From Treponema sp. (GTDB lineage Bacteria; Spirochaetota; Spirochaetia; Treponematales; Breznakiellaceae), in contig JAIRSD010000255.1 of assembly GCA_031255615.1 (NCBI GenBank), forward strand, positions 1-38,450: a stretch of 38,450 bases of DNA, read 5' to 3'. Positions 16,903-24,553 of this stretch are shown here, one piece after another. Position 1 is the first letter of the stretch; each line of letters opens with the position of its first letter. The position numbers were made by a program, and so were the translations under genes. The notes beneath the pieces were generated by a model. The model was given only the letters and a program-made list of their open reading frames with translations. It was not told the origin of the DNA and ran no database searches.

Positions 16903-17562
16903 TCAGCCAATCAGGGACGCGGCCTCCGCCAGATCTTCGCAGCGCCGCCAGACCGTGGACAGAAGCTCCGCCGGAGCTTCCACCATGTCCTTGATAAAGA
17001 TCGAAGGGATTCCCGCCGCCCCCAGGGCCCGAAGCCCCGCGGGGGAATCCTCAAGGCCCAAACAGAATTCCGGCGCCGTCTCTAAACGCCGGGCGGCCAG
17101 GAGGAAAATATCCGGCGCGGGTTTCCCCCGCTCCACCTCGTCGCCGCAGGCAATGACGGTAAAACGCCCCTCCAGCCTTGCCTTTTCCAGTTTCCATAGG
17201 GCCGTTTCTTTTTTGGTAGAGGTCGCTATGCCAAAGGGGATGCGGAGCCCTTCCAGCTTGTCCAATATAACGGGAAGCCCCGGACGCCAGCCGATGCCCT
17301 TCTCCTCGGCCTCTTTTCTAAAGAGGATCCTCAGCTCGGAACGGATCTCCTCATAGGGAAAGGCCGGACCGTAGTCCTCCATCATGATCCGCCGGGTGCT
17401 GCCCTCATCCACCCCGGTAGTACGGAGCACCGTCTCCAGGCGGATCTCCCAGCCTCTGCTTCGGGCGGCCTGAAGCCACAAATCTTTAACCGGCCGCTCC
17501 GTGTCAAGTAAAAGACCGTCCATGTCGAATATAACGGCCTTCGGTAAAATGGTTTTTTTCAA
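16903..17562 (-). CDS. HAD-superfamily hydrolase, beta-phosphoglucomutase-like subfamily
   Basis: The 219-residue product has all HAD motifs: AVIFDMDGLLLDTE with the nucleophilic and acid/base aspartates, the motif II region IATSTKKE, the motif III lysine in GKPAPDIF, and motif IV GLEDSPAGLRA. A helical cap domain lies between motifs I and II. Enzymes of this type dephosphorylate or isomerise small phosphorylated sugars; the substrate is not readable. The start appears to be TTG 17562 with only a weak ribosome binding site. It lies 26 bases after the stop of the sigma-factor gene on the same strand, so the two probably share a transcript. Confidence 0.88.
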   Translation of the reverse strand: MKKTILPKAVIFDMDGLLLDTERPVKDLWLQAARSRGWEIRLETVLRTTGVDEGSTRRIMMEDYGPAFPYEEIRSELRILFRKEAEEKGIGWRPGLPVILDKLEGLRIPFGIATSTKKETALWKLEKARLEGRFTVIACGDEVERGKPAPDIFLLAARRLETAPEFCLGLEDSPAGLRALGAAGIPSIFIKDMVEAPAELLSTVWRRCEDLAEAASLIG

Positions 17563-17588
17563 TCTTTGGACTGCTTTCGGCTGCCCGG

Positions 17589-18476
17589 TTAAGCTACATA
17601 AGATTTAAGGACCCGGCGGCGGACAGGATGCTGGAGCCGCTTAATAGCCTTTTTCTCGATCTGCCTAATCCGTTCCTTGGTCAGGTTAAAACGATCCCCC
17701 AGTTCTTTCAGGGAAAGGGGGGCGCAGTCTCCCAGGCCGTAACGGAACCGGATAACCGCCGCCTCTTTCTGATTCAGGGTATCCAGCACGTTCTCGATAT
17801 CTTCTTTCAACGCCAGATCCATCGCATATTGTTCCGGGGCTTCGTGCCGCTCGTCCTCGATAAAATCTTCCAAGGCGCTGGAATCCCGGTCCGTTGACAG
17901 GGGATTATCCAGAGAAACATGCTCCCGGCTTATGTTTATCAGTTCCGCCACATGCTCCTTATCCATGTTGAGGAGCCGCGCCACCTCCTGGATTTCCTCT
18001 TCCTGGGAACGGCTGTCCTGCACAAGTTTACGGGCCTTTTGAATTTGAACCAGTTCGTTGGCCCGGTTCAGGGGCAGCCGGATCATCCGGGATTTTTCGC
18101 AGACCGCCTTAAGGATCGCCTGACGGATCCACCAGACGGCGTAGGATATAAAATGGTATCCCTTGTCCACATCGTAGCGTTCAACGGCGTTCACCAGGCC
18201 GATATTGCCTTCGCTGATCAGATCCATGATGGAAAGCCCCTGGCCCTGATACCTTTTTGCCACATTCACCACAAAACGGAGATTCCCGTTTATCAGCCTC
18301 TCCCGGGCGGCCTTGCTGCCTTTCGCCGCTTCCCTGGCGGCCTTGTCTTCTTCCTCCCTGGTAAGAAGGGGTATCCGGTTGATCTCCCGCAGATAGATGG
18401 AAAGAACATTTTCCCCGGCATCAACATTCTCCTGTACCTTTACCGTCTTCGTTTGATTTACCTTCGTCGCGATCAT
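17589..18476 (-). CDS. Group 2 sigma-70-family sigma factor (RpoS-like / sigma-43-like)
   Basis: The 295-residue product has a short N-terminus and region 1.2 (LSIYLREINRIPLLTREEE), followed by region 2 (LRFVVNVAKRYQGQGL, MDLISEGNIGLVNAVERYD, FISYAVWWIRQAI at residues 109-121), region 3, and region 4 with the HTH LSLKELGDRFNLTKERIRQI. It lacks the long N-terminal part of a primary RpoD, so it is an alternative sigma factor. The ATG at 18476 has AGGAGG five bases upstream; a TTG one codon earlier is not needed. A sigma-54 promoter lies directly ahead of it. From memory, T. pallidum sigma-43 is also encoded next to groES. A HAD phosphatase gene follows. Confidence 0.92.
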   Translation of the reverse strand: MIATKVNQTKTVKVQENVDAGENVLSIYLREINRIPLLTREEEDKAAREAAKGSKAARERLINGNLRFVVNVAKRYQGQGLSIMDLISEGNIGLVNAVERYDVDKGYHFISYAVWWIRQAILKAVCEKSRMIRLPLNRANELVQIQKARKLVQDSRSQEEEIQEVARLLNMDKEHVAELINISREHVSLDNPLSTDRDSSALEDFIEDERHEAPEQYAMDLALKEDIENVLDTLNQKEAAVIRFRYGLGDCAPLSLKELGDRFNLTKERIRQIEKKAIKRLQHPVRRRVLKSYVA

Positions 18477-18509
18477 CAACGCCTCCTAGATGGTTTGTAC
18501 TAATAATAA

Positions 18510-18525
18510 AGCAAGAACCATGCCA
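18510..18525 (-). promoter_or_regulatory. Sigma-54 (RpoN) promoter of the group 2 sigma factor
   Basis: The minus strand reads TGGCATGGTTCTTGCT. It matches the sigma-54 consensus TGGCACGN4TTGCW at every defined position but one, with the required ten bases between the GG and GC dinucleotides. Transcription would start near 18499, giving a leader of about 23 bases that contains AGGAGG before ATG 18476. A sigma-70 -10 (TATTAT) overlaps, but its -35 (TTTTTT) is poor. Confidence 0.8.
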
Positions 18526-18761
18526 AAAAAGAAAAATCCGGCTGGAAAACAAAAGAATAATCGGGATATTGAGGAAAAAAAGAATAATCTAAAGGAAATG
18601 CGGCTAAAAAAACAAGGAAACCGGAGCCCGGGGCCCTCTCCAACCGGCCTTTCGGACTTAAAAAACCCTTTTGGGGCCCCCTCCGAAAAAATCCGGCCCC
18701 TCTCCTGTCCTAATATGACTCTTTTTTTAATTATGGCCGAAAAACCGTATCATATTGACAC
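18526..18761. other. A/T-tract-rich intergenic region upstream of the sigma gene
   Basis: On the plus strand this stretch is full of A runs (T runs on the sigma-gene strand) and contains small GC hairpins near 18630-18700. Reading frames here have no homology I recognise. It is where enhancer sites for a sigma-54 activator would be expected, but I do not recognise a clear paired site. Confidence 0.4.
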
Positions 18762-18791
18762 AAAAAAGCCCGGCCCCAGGGACCGGGCCTT
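18762..18791 (-). terminator. Intrinsic terminator of groES
   Basis: On the minus strand GGCCCGG and CCGGGC form a stem around a CCCTGG loop and are followed at once by TTTTTT. It ends 13 bases downstream of the groES stop and separates groES from the sigma-factor gene. Confidence 0.88.
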
Positions 18792-18803
18792 CCAAAGGGA
18801 ACC

Positions 18804-19073
18804 TTACTCCTCAATAATCGCAAGAATATCCTGCATTTTAAGGATCAGGTGATCGGCGTCGCCAATCTTGATCTGGGTGCCCGCATACTTATCGTACAGG
18901 ATCTTCTGACCGGGGCTTACCTTGATGACCTCTTTATCGTCCCCAACCTCAACTACCACGCCTTTCTGGGTCTTTTCTTGGGCGGTGTCGGGAATGATAA
19001 TCCCCCCAGCGGATTTAGTTTCACTTTTTTCCAGCTTGACAATGACCCGGTCTGCCAAGGGCTTTACCTTCAT
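18804..19073 (-). CDS. groES: Co-chaperonin GroES
   Basis: The 89-residue product is a complete GroES (Cpn10): MKVKPLADRVIVKLEKSE, the mobile loop SAGGIIIPDTAQEK that binds GroEL, and the conserved end segments VVVEVGDD and ILYDKYAGT. It caps the GroEL chamber in the cytoplasm. groEL is not adjacent, so the usual bicistronic operon is split. The start ATG has GGAGG six bases upstream. It has its own consensus promoter and terminator; no CIRCE inverted repeat is seen. Confidence 0.96.
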   Translation of the reverse strand: MKVKPLADRVIVKLEKSETKSAGGIIIPDTAQEKTQKGVVVEVGDDKEVIKVSPGQKILYDKYAGTQIKIGDADHLILKMQDILAIIEE

Positions 19074-19116
19074 ATAATCCTCCGTTCAATCAGACTTTAA
19101 GATTTTTATGTAATTG

Positions 19117-19145
19117 AATATACAGAAACAAAATACCGAGGTCAA
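19117..19145 (-). promoter_or_regulatory. Sigma-70 promoter of groES
   Basis: The minus strand has TTGACC (plus 19140-19145), 17 bases and TATATT (plus 19117-19122), giving a leader of about 37 bases. A mosaic repeat begins about 13 bases upstream of the -35. Confidence 0.82.
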
Positions 19146-19157
19146 GAAAAATCCTGC

Positions 19158-19436
19158 AATTCTCAGTTTTGAACATGCCGCATATCGAGGGCAGGTTGGG
19201 CGCATCCCCGCCGGCCCTAGCGATCCGGCGGGGACCGGGCTATCCGCTCCAATTCCCCGCCCCCTCCGGGGGCGGGGAATTCCGCTTCTATCCCTTGCGC
19301 GGCCCGCGAAAACGGCCTCCTTGCCGTTTTCGCGGGCTTGCAGGTTTTTGCCTTCGCAAAAACCCGGAAAATCACCCCCGCACCGGCATCCCTGCCGGTG
19401 CATCCCGCGCCCTCGCTGCACCCTGCCCTTCCTAAC
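19158..19436 (+). repeat. Mosaic hairpin repeat, copy D
   Basis: It opens with TTCTCAGTTTTGAACATGCC, a leader shared with copies E and F, then the core at 19198-19292. Both hairpins differ in sequence from copies A-C yet remain paired: CCCCGCCGG/CCGGCGGGG and AATTCCCCGCCCCC/GGGGGCGGGGAATT. Later hairpins are CCCGCGAAAACGGC/GCCGTTTTCGCGGG and GGTTTTTGC/GCAAAAACC. Confidence 0.85.
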
Positions 19437-19437
19437 A

Positions 19438-19541
19438 GACCGCTTGGCCTAAAAATCAGATATATAAATTGACTACGAAGGCGAGGAAAGCGCACGAAGA
19501 CCGGGGATTGAAGGTGGTTATTCATTCCTTTGTGTTCTGGC
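19438..19541 (-). repeat. CACGAAGG-type repeat, inverted partial copy
   Basis: On the minus strand this matches the 3' part of the tandem repeats at 24554-24892: CACAAAGGAATGAA, CCTTCAATCCCCGGTCTTCG, CCTCGCCTTCGTAGTCAATTT, and the end block CTGATTTTTAGGCCAAGC. Confidence 0.7.
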
Positions 19542-19595
19542 GAGCCATAGTTCGCCCGGCGAGCCATAGTTCGCCCGGCGAGCCGTAGTCCGCCC
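19539..19595 (+). repeat. Three tandem 19-bp units
   Basis: The unit GGCGAGCCATAGTTCGCCC occurs at 19539-19557 and 19558-19576 exactly, and at 19577-19595 with two changes. Each unit is itself a near-palindrome (GGCGA with TCGCC). Confidence 0.85.
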
Positions 19596-19639
19596 CGGTG
19601 CGTCTCCATGGTCAAAATCCCTGCCCCCGGTTGATACTC

Positions 19640-19704
19640 TTACCCTGAGTTTTGGACTGCAAGCGAGGCGCCGGTCCAAAACCGCGCGCGTTAGCGCAGG
19701 GTAA
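19640..19704. repeat. Long interrupted inverted repeat
   Basis: TTACCCTG (19640-19647) pairs with CAGGGTAA (19697-19704), and GTTTTGGAC (19649-19657) pairs with GTCCAAAAC (19674-19682). It could fold as a large hairpin. A short minus-strand reading frame crosses it but shows no supported product. The rest of the 19074-19754 gap holds only the repeats listed. Confidence 0.6.
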
Positions 19705-19754
19705 ATGAGTTCCTGAACAGGATCAGACAAACACAGCGTCCCGCTCAGAACCCG

Positions 19755-20273
19755 CTAAAAGCTCCCGCGGGCGCTGATCGCGTCCAGGGGGAGACGATCC
19801 CCGTGCTGAGGAGAGGGAGAGGCGCCGGGGGCCGGGTAGCCGGTGGGCAGGAAGGCCGCGGGCACTATATGTTCGGGGACTTTGAATTCAAGCCTGGTTT
19901 TTGCGGGGTCGAACCACATGACCCAGGTCGTCCCTAAATCAAGGTCCGCCGCCTGAAGCATCATGTGGGTAGCAACGATACTGGCGTCCACCCACCCGGA
20001 ATGTTCATGGTCGTAGTTCCGGGTCCAGGCCGCGGAAAGATCGTAGCAGACAAGAAATGCCAGGGGCGCGCCGAATCGGCAGCCGGTGCAACGGTCCATC
20101 CTGGCAAGATCCTCCGGCCTGTCCAGAATCAGAATACGCTGGGGCTGACGGTTCGCCGCCGTGGGAGCCCTGCGGGCGGCTTCCAGGATAAGGCCGATCT
20201 TTTCCTGTTCCACCGGCTTGTCAAGAAAATTCCGCACCGAATACCGGGCGGCCGTTAGTTCGGCAAAGGTCAT
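19755..20273 (-). CDS. Nitroreductase-family FMN oxidoreductase
   Basis: The 172-residue product starts with the family pattern TAARYSVRNFLDKPVEQEKI, where the RYSVRNF arginines contact FMN phosphate, followed by EAARRAPTAANRQPQ and a GTTWVMWFD segment near the FMN-binding glycine. Enzymes of this group use NAD(P)H to reduce nitro compounds, quinones or flavins as dimers. It is on the short side for the family. A CTGC pair in MDRCTGCRF is unusual. The ATG at 20273 has AAGGAG six bases upstream. It appears to be a single-gene unit downstream of hflX. Confidence 0.88.
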   Translation of the reverse strand: MTFAELTAARYSVRNFLDKPVEQEKIGLILEAARRAPTAANRQPQRILILDRPEDLARMDRCTGCRFGAPLAFLVCYDLSAAWTRNYDHEHSGWVDASIVATHMMLQAADLDLGTTWVMWFDPAKTRLEFKVPEHIVPAAFLPTGYPAPGASPSPQHGDRLPLDAISARGSF

Positions 20274-20280
20274 AGCGTAC

Positions 20281-20433
20281 TCCTTGGAACATTATTTCCG
20301 GACGGGCCCGTTCCAAAACCCGCGGCTTTGCGGCCCCGGAAGCGGCAAAACGCCGGGACCGGCGCGAAGCCCCGGCAGCCGGAGGCCGCCCGGATAGCCC
20401 TACCTCCGCCGCGGGCGGGGATGCACCCACCAT
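20281..20433 (-). repeat. Mosaic hairpin repeat, degenerate copy G
   Basis: On the minus strand GGGTGCATCCCC, an imperfect GC hairpin and GGGCTATCCGGGCGG (plus 20386-20428) repeat the linker order of the other copies with changes. GC-rich hairpins fill the rest of the hflX-nitroreductase gap. Confidence 0.6.
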
Positions 20434-20469
20434 ACATGCACGATATTCCTAAACGGTTAAACAGGGTTA

Positions 20470-21771
20470 TTATACAAGATACTGCCGCAGTTGTCCCGCC
20501 AGTTTTCCGTCCGCCCAGGCTTCTATCAGGATTCCTTCGGCCTCCCAGGATTCCGACAATACCTGGGCCCTGCGGTGGATCAGGCCGATCAGATCCCCGC
20601 GGTCCGGGGGGAAGCAGAAGCGGAGACTGGCCCCGGAGAGGAGTTTACCCATCCGTTCCGTGAGTTCCTCCAGACCCCAGCGCCGGTGGACCGATATGGG
20701 AATGGCCCCCGGAACGGCGGCGGTCGAGGATGCCGCGGAAACTCCCGGTTTATCGATCTTGTTGAGGACCGTGATCATGGGAATTTCACCGGCCCCCAGG
20801 TCCTGGAGCACTCGGAGGGTGGTCCGGCGGCAATCCTCCATGTCGGGATCGGAGGCGTCGGCCACATGGATAAGGAGGTCCGCCAGGGCGGCCTCCTCCA
20901 GGGTGGAATGGAAGGCGTCTACCAGGGCGTGGGGCAGATTCCTGATGAACCCGACGGTATCCACCAGCAACACGGGAAAGCCCCCGGACAGATCAAAACG
21001 GCGGGAGACGGCGTCCAGGGTAACAAAGAGCCTGTCTTCCGCCGCCAATTCGGCGCCGGTGAGGGCGTTCATAAGGGAAGATTTACCCGCGTTGGTGTAA
21101 CCCACCAGGGCGCAGACAGGAATACCCTGCCGCTCCCGCTGGCGCCGCCGCAGTTGCCGCTGACGCCGCAGCTCGTCCAATTCCTCTTGCAGCCGCTGTA
21201 TCCGCCGCTCCACCCGGCGGCGATCCAGTTCCAGCCGGGTTTCCCCGGAACCCCTGGTCCCGTAACGCCCCCCCCGCTGGCGGGACAGATCGATGTACTT
21301 ATGGGCAAGCCGGGGCAGGGCGTACTGGAGCTCCGCCAGATGGACCTGGAGTTCCGCCTCCCGGGTGGAAGCCCGGTCCGCGAAGATCTTGATGATAAGC
21401 TCCTGCCGGTCCACGAGGGGAATACCGGTCAGGGTTTCCCAATTCCGCTGTTGAGAGGGGCTGGGATCCCAATCGACGATCATGCAGTCCGCCTTCAATT
21501 CCGCGGCCCTTTCCGCCAGCTCCTGGGCCTTCCCCGTCCCCATGCCGTATTTGGAAGACCTTTCGCGGATCCTCACGGTTTCATGGCCCCCGATCTCCAG
21601 CCCCAGAGATTGGACCAGCCCCCGCAGTTCCCGGGCCAGGGGATCCCCCCCCTCCGCCCCGGCATGACCGCCGCTTTCCCGCGCCGAAGACCGCCCCGAA
21701 GCCCCCAAATCCAGGCTTACCAGGAAAGCCTGGACAGGTTTTTTTTCAACGCTTATCGAGTCTTGATCCAA
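20470..21771 (-). CDS. hflX: GTPase HflX
   Basis: The 433-residue product has the HflX N-terminal domain (SSKYGMGTGKAQELAERAAEL, WDPSPSQQRNWE, LVDRQELIIKIFADRASTREA). The charged coiled linker and the GTPase domain follow: G1 GYTNAGKSSL at residues 224-233, G3 DTVGF at 271-275 and NKID for G4. HflX binds the 50S ribosome and helps split stalled or heat-damaged ribosomes. The start is TTG 21771 with GGAGG six bases upstream. The N-terminus carries a Gly/Ala/Ser-rich stretch (GASGRSSARESGGHAGAEGG) not usual in the family. Confidence 0.94.
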   Translation of the reverse strand: MDQDSISVEKKPVQAFLVSLDLGASGRSSARESGGHAGAEGGDPLARELRGLVQSLGLEIGGHETVRIRERSSKYGMGTGKAQELAERAAELKADCMIVDWDPSPSQQRNWETLTGIPLVDRQELIIKIFADRASTREAELQVHLAELQYALPRLAHKYIDLSRQRGGRYGTRGSGETRLELDRRRVERRIQRLQEELDELRRQRQLRRRQRERQGIPVCALVGYTNAGKSSLMNALTGAELAAEDRLFVTLDAVSRRFDLSGGFPVLLVDTVGFIRNLPHALVDAFHSTLEEAALADLLIHVADASDPDMEDCRRTTLRVLQDLGAGEIPMITVLNKIDKPGVSAASSTAAVPGAIPISVHRRWGLEELTERMGKLLSGASLRFCFPPDRGDLIGLIHRRAQVLSESWEAEGILIEAWADGKLAGQLRQYLV

Positions 21772-21981
21772 AATTTTCCTCCACGGCGATTCTCAGTTTA
21801 GAAAACGCCGAATGTCGAGTCCCCTTTGGGCGCATTTTTTTGCGGCTGCGCCGCAAAAAAACCGGGCTATCAAGGCAACCTCTGGTTGCCAGGGCTCCGG
21901 CTGCGCCTCCGGCCCCGGTGCGGTACGCCGGGTCTGCTCCGCACCCCTCCTATCCCTTGCGCGGGCGAACATCCGCATCCC

Positions 21982-22060
21982 TGCGGATGTTCGCCTTTCG
22001 GAGTTGCTGCGCTTCGCGCAGCAACTCCAATAATTGGAAACAGCCGGCCTCCCTGCCGGC
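21982..22060 (+). repeat. 79-bp direct repeat, first copy
   Basis: This is repeated at 22223-22301 (offset 241). It contains the hairpin GGAGTTGCTGCGC/GCGCAGCAACTCC, the spacer AATAATTGGAAA and the hairpin CCGGCCTCCCTGCCGG. Confidence 0.85.
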
Positions 22061-22222
22061 CTGGTTGGTGGAGTTCGCGGGGCAAGGCCCCGCGAACTCC
22101 GAAAACCAAAAAATCCGCAGGATTTTTTGGTTCGGCATCCCTGCCATTTTTGGGCTGGGGGTTTTTGCGAAGCAAAAACCCCCAGGAATTGGCTGCAGCC
22201 GGCATCCATGCCGGCGCATCCA

Positions 22223-22301
22223 TGCGGATGTTCGCCTTTCGGAGCTGCTGCGCTTCGCGCGGCAGCTCCAATAATTGGAAACAGCCGGCCTCCCTGCCGG
22301 C
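22223..22301 (+). repeat. 79-bp direct repeat, second copy
   Basis: It is the same as 21982-22060, but the hairpin reads GGAGCTGCTGCGC/GCGCGGCAGCTCC. One base pair is exchanged on both arms (T-A to C-G), and one change leaves a T·G wobble. Confidence 0.85.
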
Positions 22302-22366
22302 CGGGTGGGCCGTGCCGTCCAATGGTAAAATAGTCCGCATTGATCTACACTCAGTCCAGATTATCA

Positions 22367-24529
22367 ATGAATATCTCTCACAAGATCATCTTTAGTTTAC
22401 TCATTTCGGCGTTGATATTCACTGTTTTTACCGCAGCCGCCTTTACCGGCCTTTTCGATATGGTGGAGACCAGATTCTACAATCCCCAAATAGCCAGGGG
22501 CCTGAATCGCGAAGCGGCGGAGGATGCCAGGGTCATTGGGGATTTCCTCGCCGAATTGGACAACCGCTTCGCCGCCGCCCTTGCGGGGGAATCGGTAAAA
22601 CGCAGCTTCCTTCCCGATCATGCCGAAGAAGATATGGGGGAGCGGAGCAGAATCTTCGGCATCCTGCTGAATTCCCTGCCCGGACTTCGGAGCGTCCGTT
22701 TCGTGGATGCCGGGGGCAGTCGAATTCATTTTTCCACCCTGGCGGAGGATCTGATTCACCAGGAGGGATCTTCCTTTACTTACCGGAGCTACCGGGACTG
22801 CCCCGGAGTCCTTCCCTATCAAAACGTTGAATCCCCGGAAGGCGCCGCCCCCCGGATCGTCTTTGACGGCCCGGGAGAGCGGCTTATCTTTTCCTATCCC
22901 TTTTCCGACACCCTGGACGTATACAGGGGCAGCGCCCTTTTTACCTTCTCTGTGCGGGCCGTGGCGGAGCGCATGATTCGGGAAGGACAACTCAAGGTGG
23001 GGGAGGATCTTTCCGTTGTATCCTCCCCCGGCGGTTTCCTTTTGGGCCTTCCCGGAATGGGGAAGGAGGACCTGAAAAATCAGGCCGCCGCCCTTTGGCA
23101 AGAGGGGATCCTGGGTTTCGCCGGTCTGGATGAGGACGGCCACGAGGACGGACGGGAACCCCTTGTCCTCGTGTCAGCCAAATACGACGGCGTTTCCCCG
23201 CAATTCGCCCGTCCGGGGGATCGGAACGGCGGCGCGGTCTTTACCGGCAGGCTGGTGCAGGAAAGCCTCTTTACCCTTCCCCCCCTCATGCGGTCGATCT
23301 TCCTGGGTTCTTTTTTTCTTACCCTCTTTTTGTTTGTTTTCCTGCTTTTTAACCTGCGGCAGGATGCCGTTGCACTGATCCGCGACCGCCTCAAACGGCT
23401 CCAAAAGGGCCTGTTCCGCCAGTATTACGAGCAAAAAGAGGCGGTAGACTGGAAACGCTGGACGAAAGAATTGGCCCAGCGGCGGGGGGAAGTTCGGGCC
23501 CAGATCAAGCGGGGTCTGCCCCGCCGGGGGATGGGGCCCCCCGCCACGGGGGAAAGCGGCGCCCTGGACGCCTTAATCGATCTTTCCTGGAACGAGACGG
23601 TCGCCGCCCTGAGCGGTTATCCGACTGCGGACATCAATGACGAAAGATTGCGGGCCGCCGTCCTGGACATTCTCCGCCAGGCGGGCTGCCTCCCTCCCGG
23701 CATGGGGACCGAAGATTTTCAAGCCCCCGCCCCGGCGGGCGGCAGGCCGGAGGAGGGGGAGGAACTGGAAGAACTAGAGGTCGTAGAAGATTCGAAAGAT
23801 GCAGAGGAGCCGGTGAAATTGATTAAGCTGGAAACGGAAATACGGGAGGACCCGGAAGCGGGAAAGGATCTGGCCGGGTTAAAAGGCGAAGACTTGAAAG
23901 ACCTAAACAGGGAGGATAGCGAAGTGGCGGATGGGAAAAATCCCCCCGGAGGGATCGTTGCTGCTCCGGATACATCTGCGATTAAGCCGGAGGCGATGGA
24001 ATCGAATCCCCCGGAGAAGGCCGCCGAAACCCAATCCGCGGCCCATGAGGATCTGAGCGCTGTTGCCAGCCGGATCGAATTCGGCCTTCCGGGAGAATCC
24101 GGGGCTGAAAGGAAAGGGGGTCTGGGCTCGGAGGACGCATCCCCCTTCGAAACCCTCAGTTTTGAATCCCCCAATTTCTCCAGAGATGAAGGCGAGGAGG
24201 CCGGGATTGCCCCCGGGGAAGGCCTCGAACCCGGAGAAGGACAAAGGAAAAGACGGCAGGCCGGCGAAGGCGGGGATGATTCCGGCCTTACGGAAATAAC
24301 CGAGGACGGGGGGCTTCCCTTTATCTACCGGCCCTTCCTGTTCCAGGGAAAAAGCAAGCCCCTGTCCCTCCGCTCGATAGACGACGGAACGGCGGAACCC
24401 ATCCGGGAGCGGAACGGAATCCACATGATAAACAGCGACATTTTGGACCCGGATCTGGAATCCTCGAATCGCCTTGATCCAAGGATTCTGCAACTGGTGG
24501 AATCGATAATCGCCCCGGAGAAGGGCTAG
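22367..24529 (+). CDS. Two-helix membrane protein with extracytoplasmic sensor-like domain and long acidic cytoplasmic tail
   Basis: I do not recognise this 720-residue protein. Helix 1 lies at about residues 6-29 (IIFSLLISALIFTVFTAAAF) and helix 2 at about 310-332 (SIFLGSFFLTLFLFVFLLFNL). The intervening 280 residues should be outside the inner membrane and resemble in layout the dCache-type domains of receptors, but no HAMP, methyl-accepting or kinase domain follows. After helix 2 comes a basic helical stretch (RDRLKRLQKGLFRQYYEQKE), then a low-complexity Glu/Gly/Pro-rich tail (about 450-640). The end is more ordered (GGLPFIYRPFLFQGK, LDPRILQLVESI). The ATG at 22367 has no ribosome binding site; a TTG at 22340 in the same frame is an alternative. 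Its neighbours do not indicate a role. Confidence 0.7.
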   Translation: MNISHKIIFSLLISALIFTVFTAAAFTGLFDMVETRFYNPQIARGLNREAAEDARVIGDFLAELDNRFAAALAGESVKRSFLPDHAEEDMGERSRIFGILLNSLPGLRSVRFVDAGGSRIHFSTLAEDLIHQEGSSFTYRSYRDCPGVLPYQNVESPEGAAPRIVFDGPGERLIFSYPFSDTLDVYRGSALFTFSVRAVAERMIREGQLKVGEDLSVVSSPGGFLLGLPGMGKEDLKNQAAALWQEGILGFAGLDEDGHEDGREPLVLVSAKYDGVSPQFARPGDRNGGAVFTGRLVQESLFTLPPLMRSIFLGSFFLTLFLFVFLLFNLRQDAVALIRDRLKRLQKGLFRQYYEQKEAVDWKRWTKELAQRRGEVRAQIKRGLPRRGMGPPATGESGALDALIDLSWNETVAALSGYPTADINDERLRAAVLDILRQAGCLPPGMGTEDFQAPAPAGGRPEEGEELEELEVVEDSKDAEEPVKLIKLETEIREDPEAGKDLAGLKGEDLKDLNREDSEVADGKNPPGGIVAAPDTSAIKPEAMESNPPEKAAETQSAAHEDLSAVASRIEFGLPGESGAERKGGLGSEDASPFETLSFESPNFSRDEGEEAGIAPGEGLEPGEGQRKRRQAGEGGDDSGLTEITEDGGLPFIYRPFLFQGKSKPLSLRSIDDGTAEPIRERNGIHMINSDILDPDLESSNRLDPRILQLVESIIAPEKG

Positions 24530-24553
24530 CACCTTACTTGCGCTACATCACCG

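Larger units (their letters stand above)
21790..22310 (+). repeat. Mosaic hairpin repeat, copy E (largest)
   Basis: It opens with ATTCTCAGTTTAGAAAACGC, then GGGCGCAT (21828), hairpin TTTTTTTGCGGC/GCCGCAAAAAAA, linker CCGGGCTATC, a different GC-rich middle, and CCTATCCCTTGCGCG ending near 21965. A string of perfect hairpins continues to 22310, including GGAGTTCGCGGGGC/GCCCCGCGAACTCC, AAAAAATCC/GGATTTTTT and GGGGGTTTTTGC/GCAAAAACCCCC. It contains a 79-bp direct repeat, listed separately. Confidence 0.85.

Noticed and set aside
18490..18852. A Lys/Asn-rich 120-codon plus-strand frame between the sigma gene and groES
   Set aside because: It crosses the sigma-54 promoter, the groES terminator and the groES 3' end; its composition simply reflects A tracts.
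19074..19145. A CIRCE (HrcA) operator before groES
   Set aside because: No TTAGCACTC...GAGTGCTAA-type inverted repeat is present in the leader or promoter.
19539..19595. The three 19-bp units as a CRISPR array
   Set aside because: The units are directly adjacent with no spacers and no cas genes are present.
19518..19730. A 70-codon minus-strand frame over the tandem and inverted repeats
   Set aside because: Its sequence is fully explained by the repeats, and no credible start site is present.
20491..21801. A 436-codon plus-strand open frame opposite hflX
   Set aside because: hflX has all GTPase motifs, a ribosome binding site and normal length. The opposite frame is Pro/Gly/Arg-rich noise.
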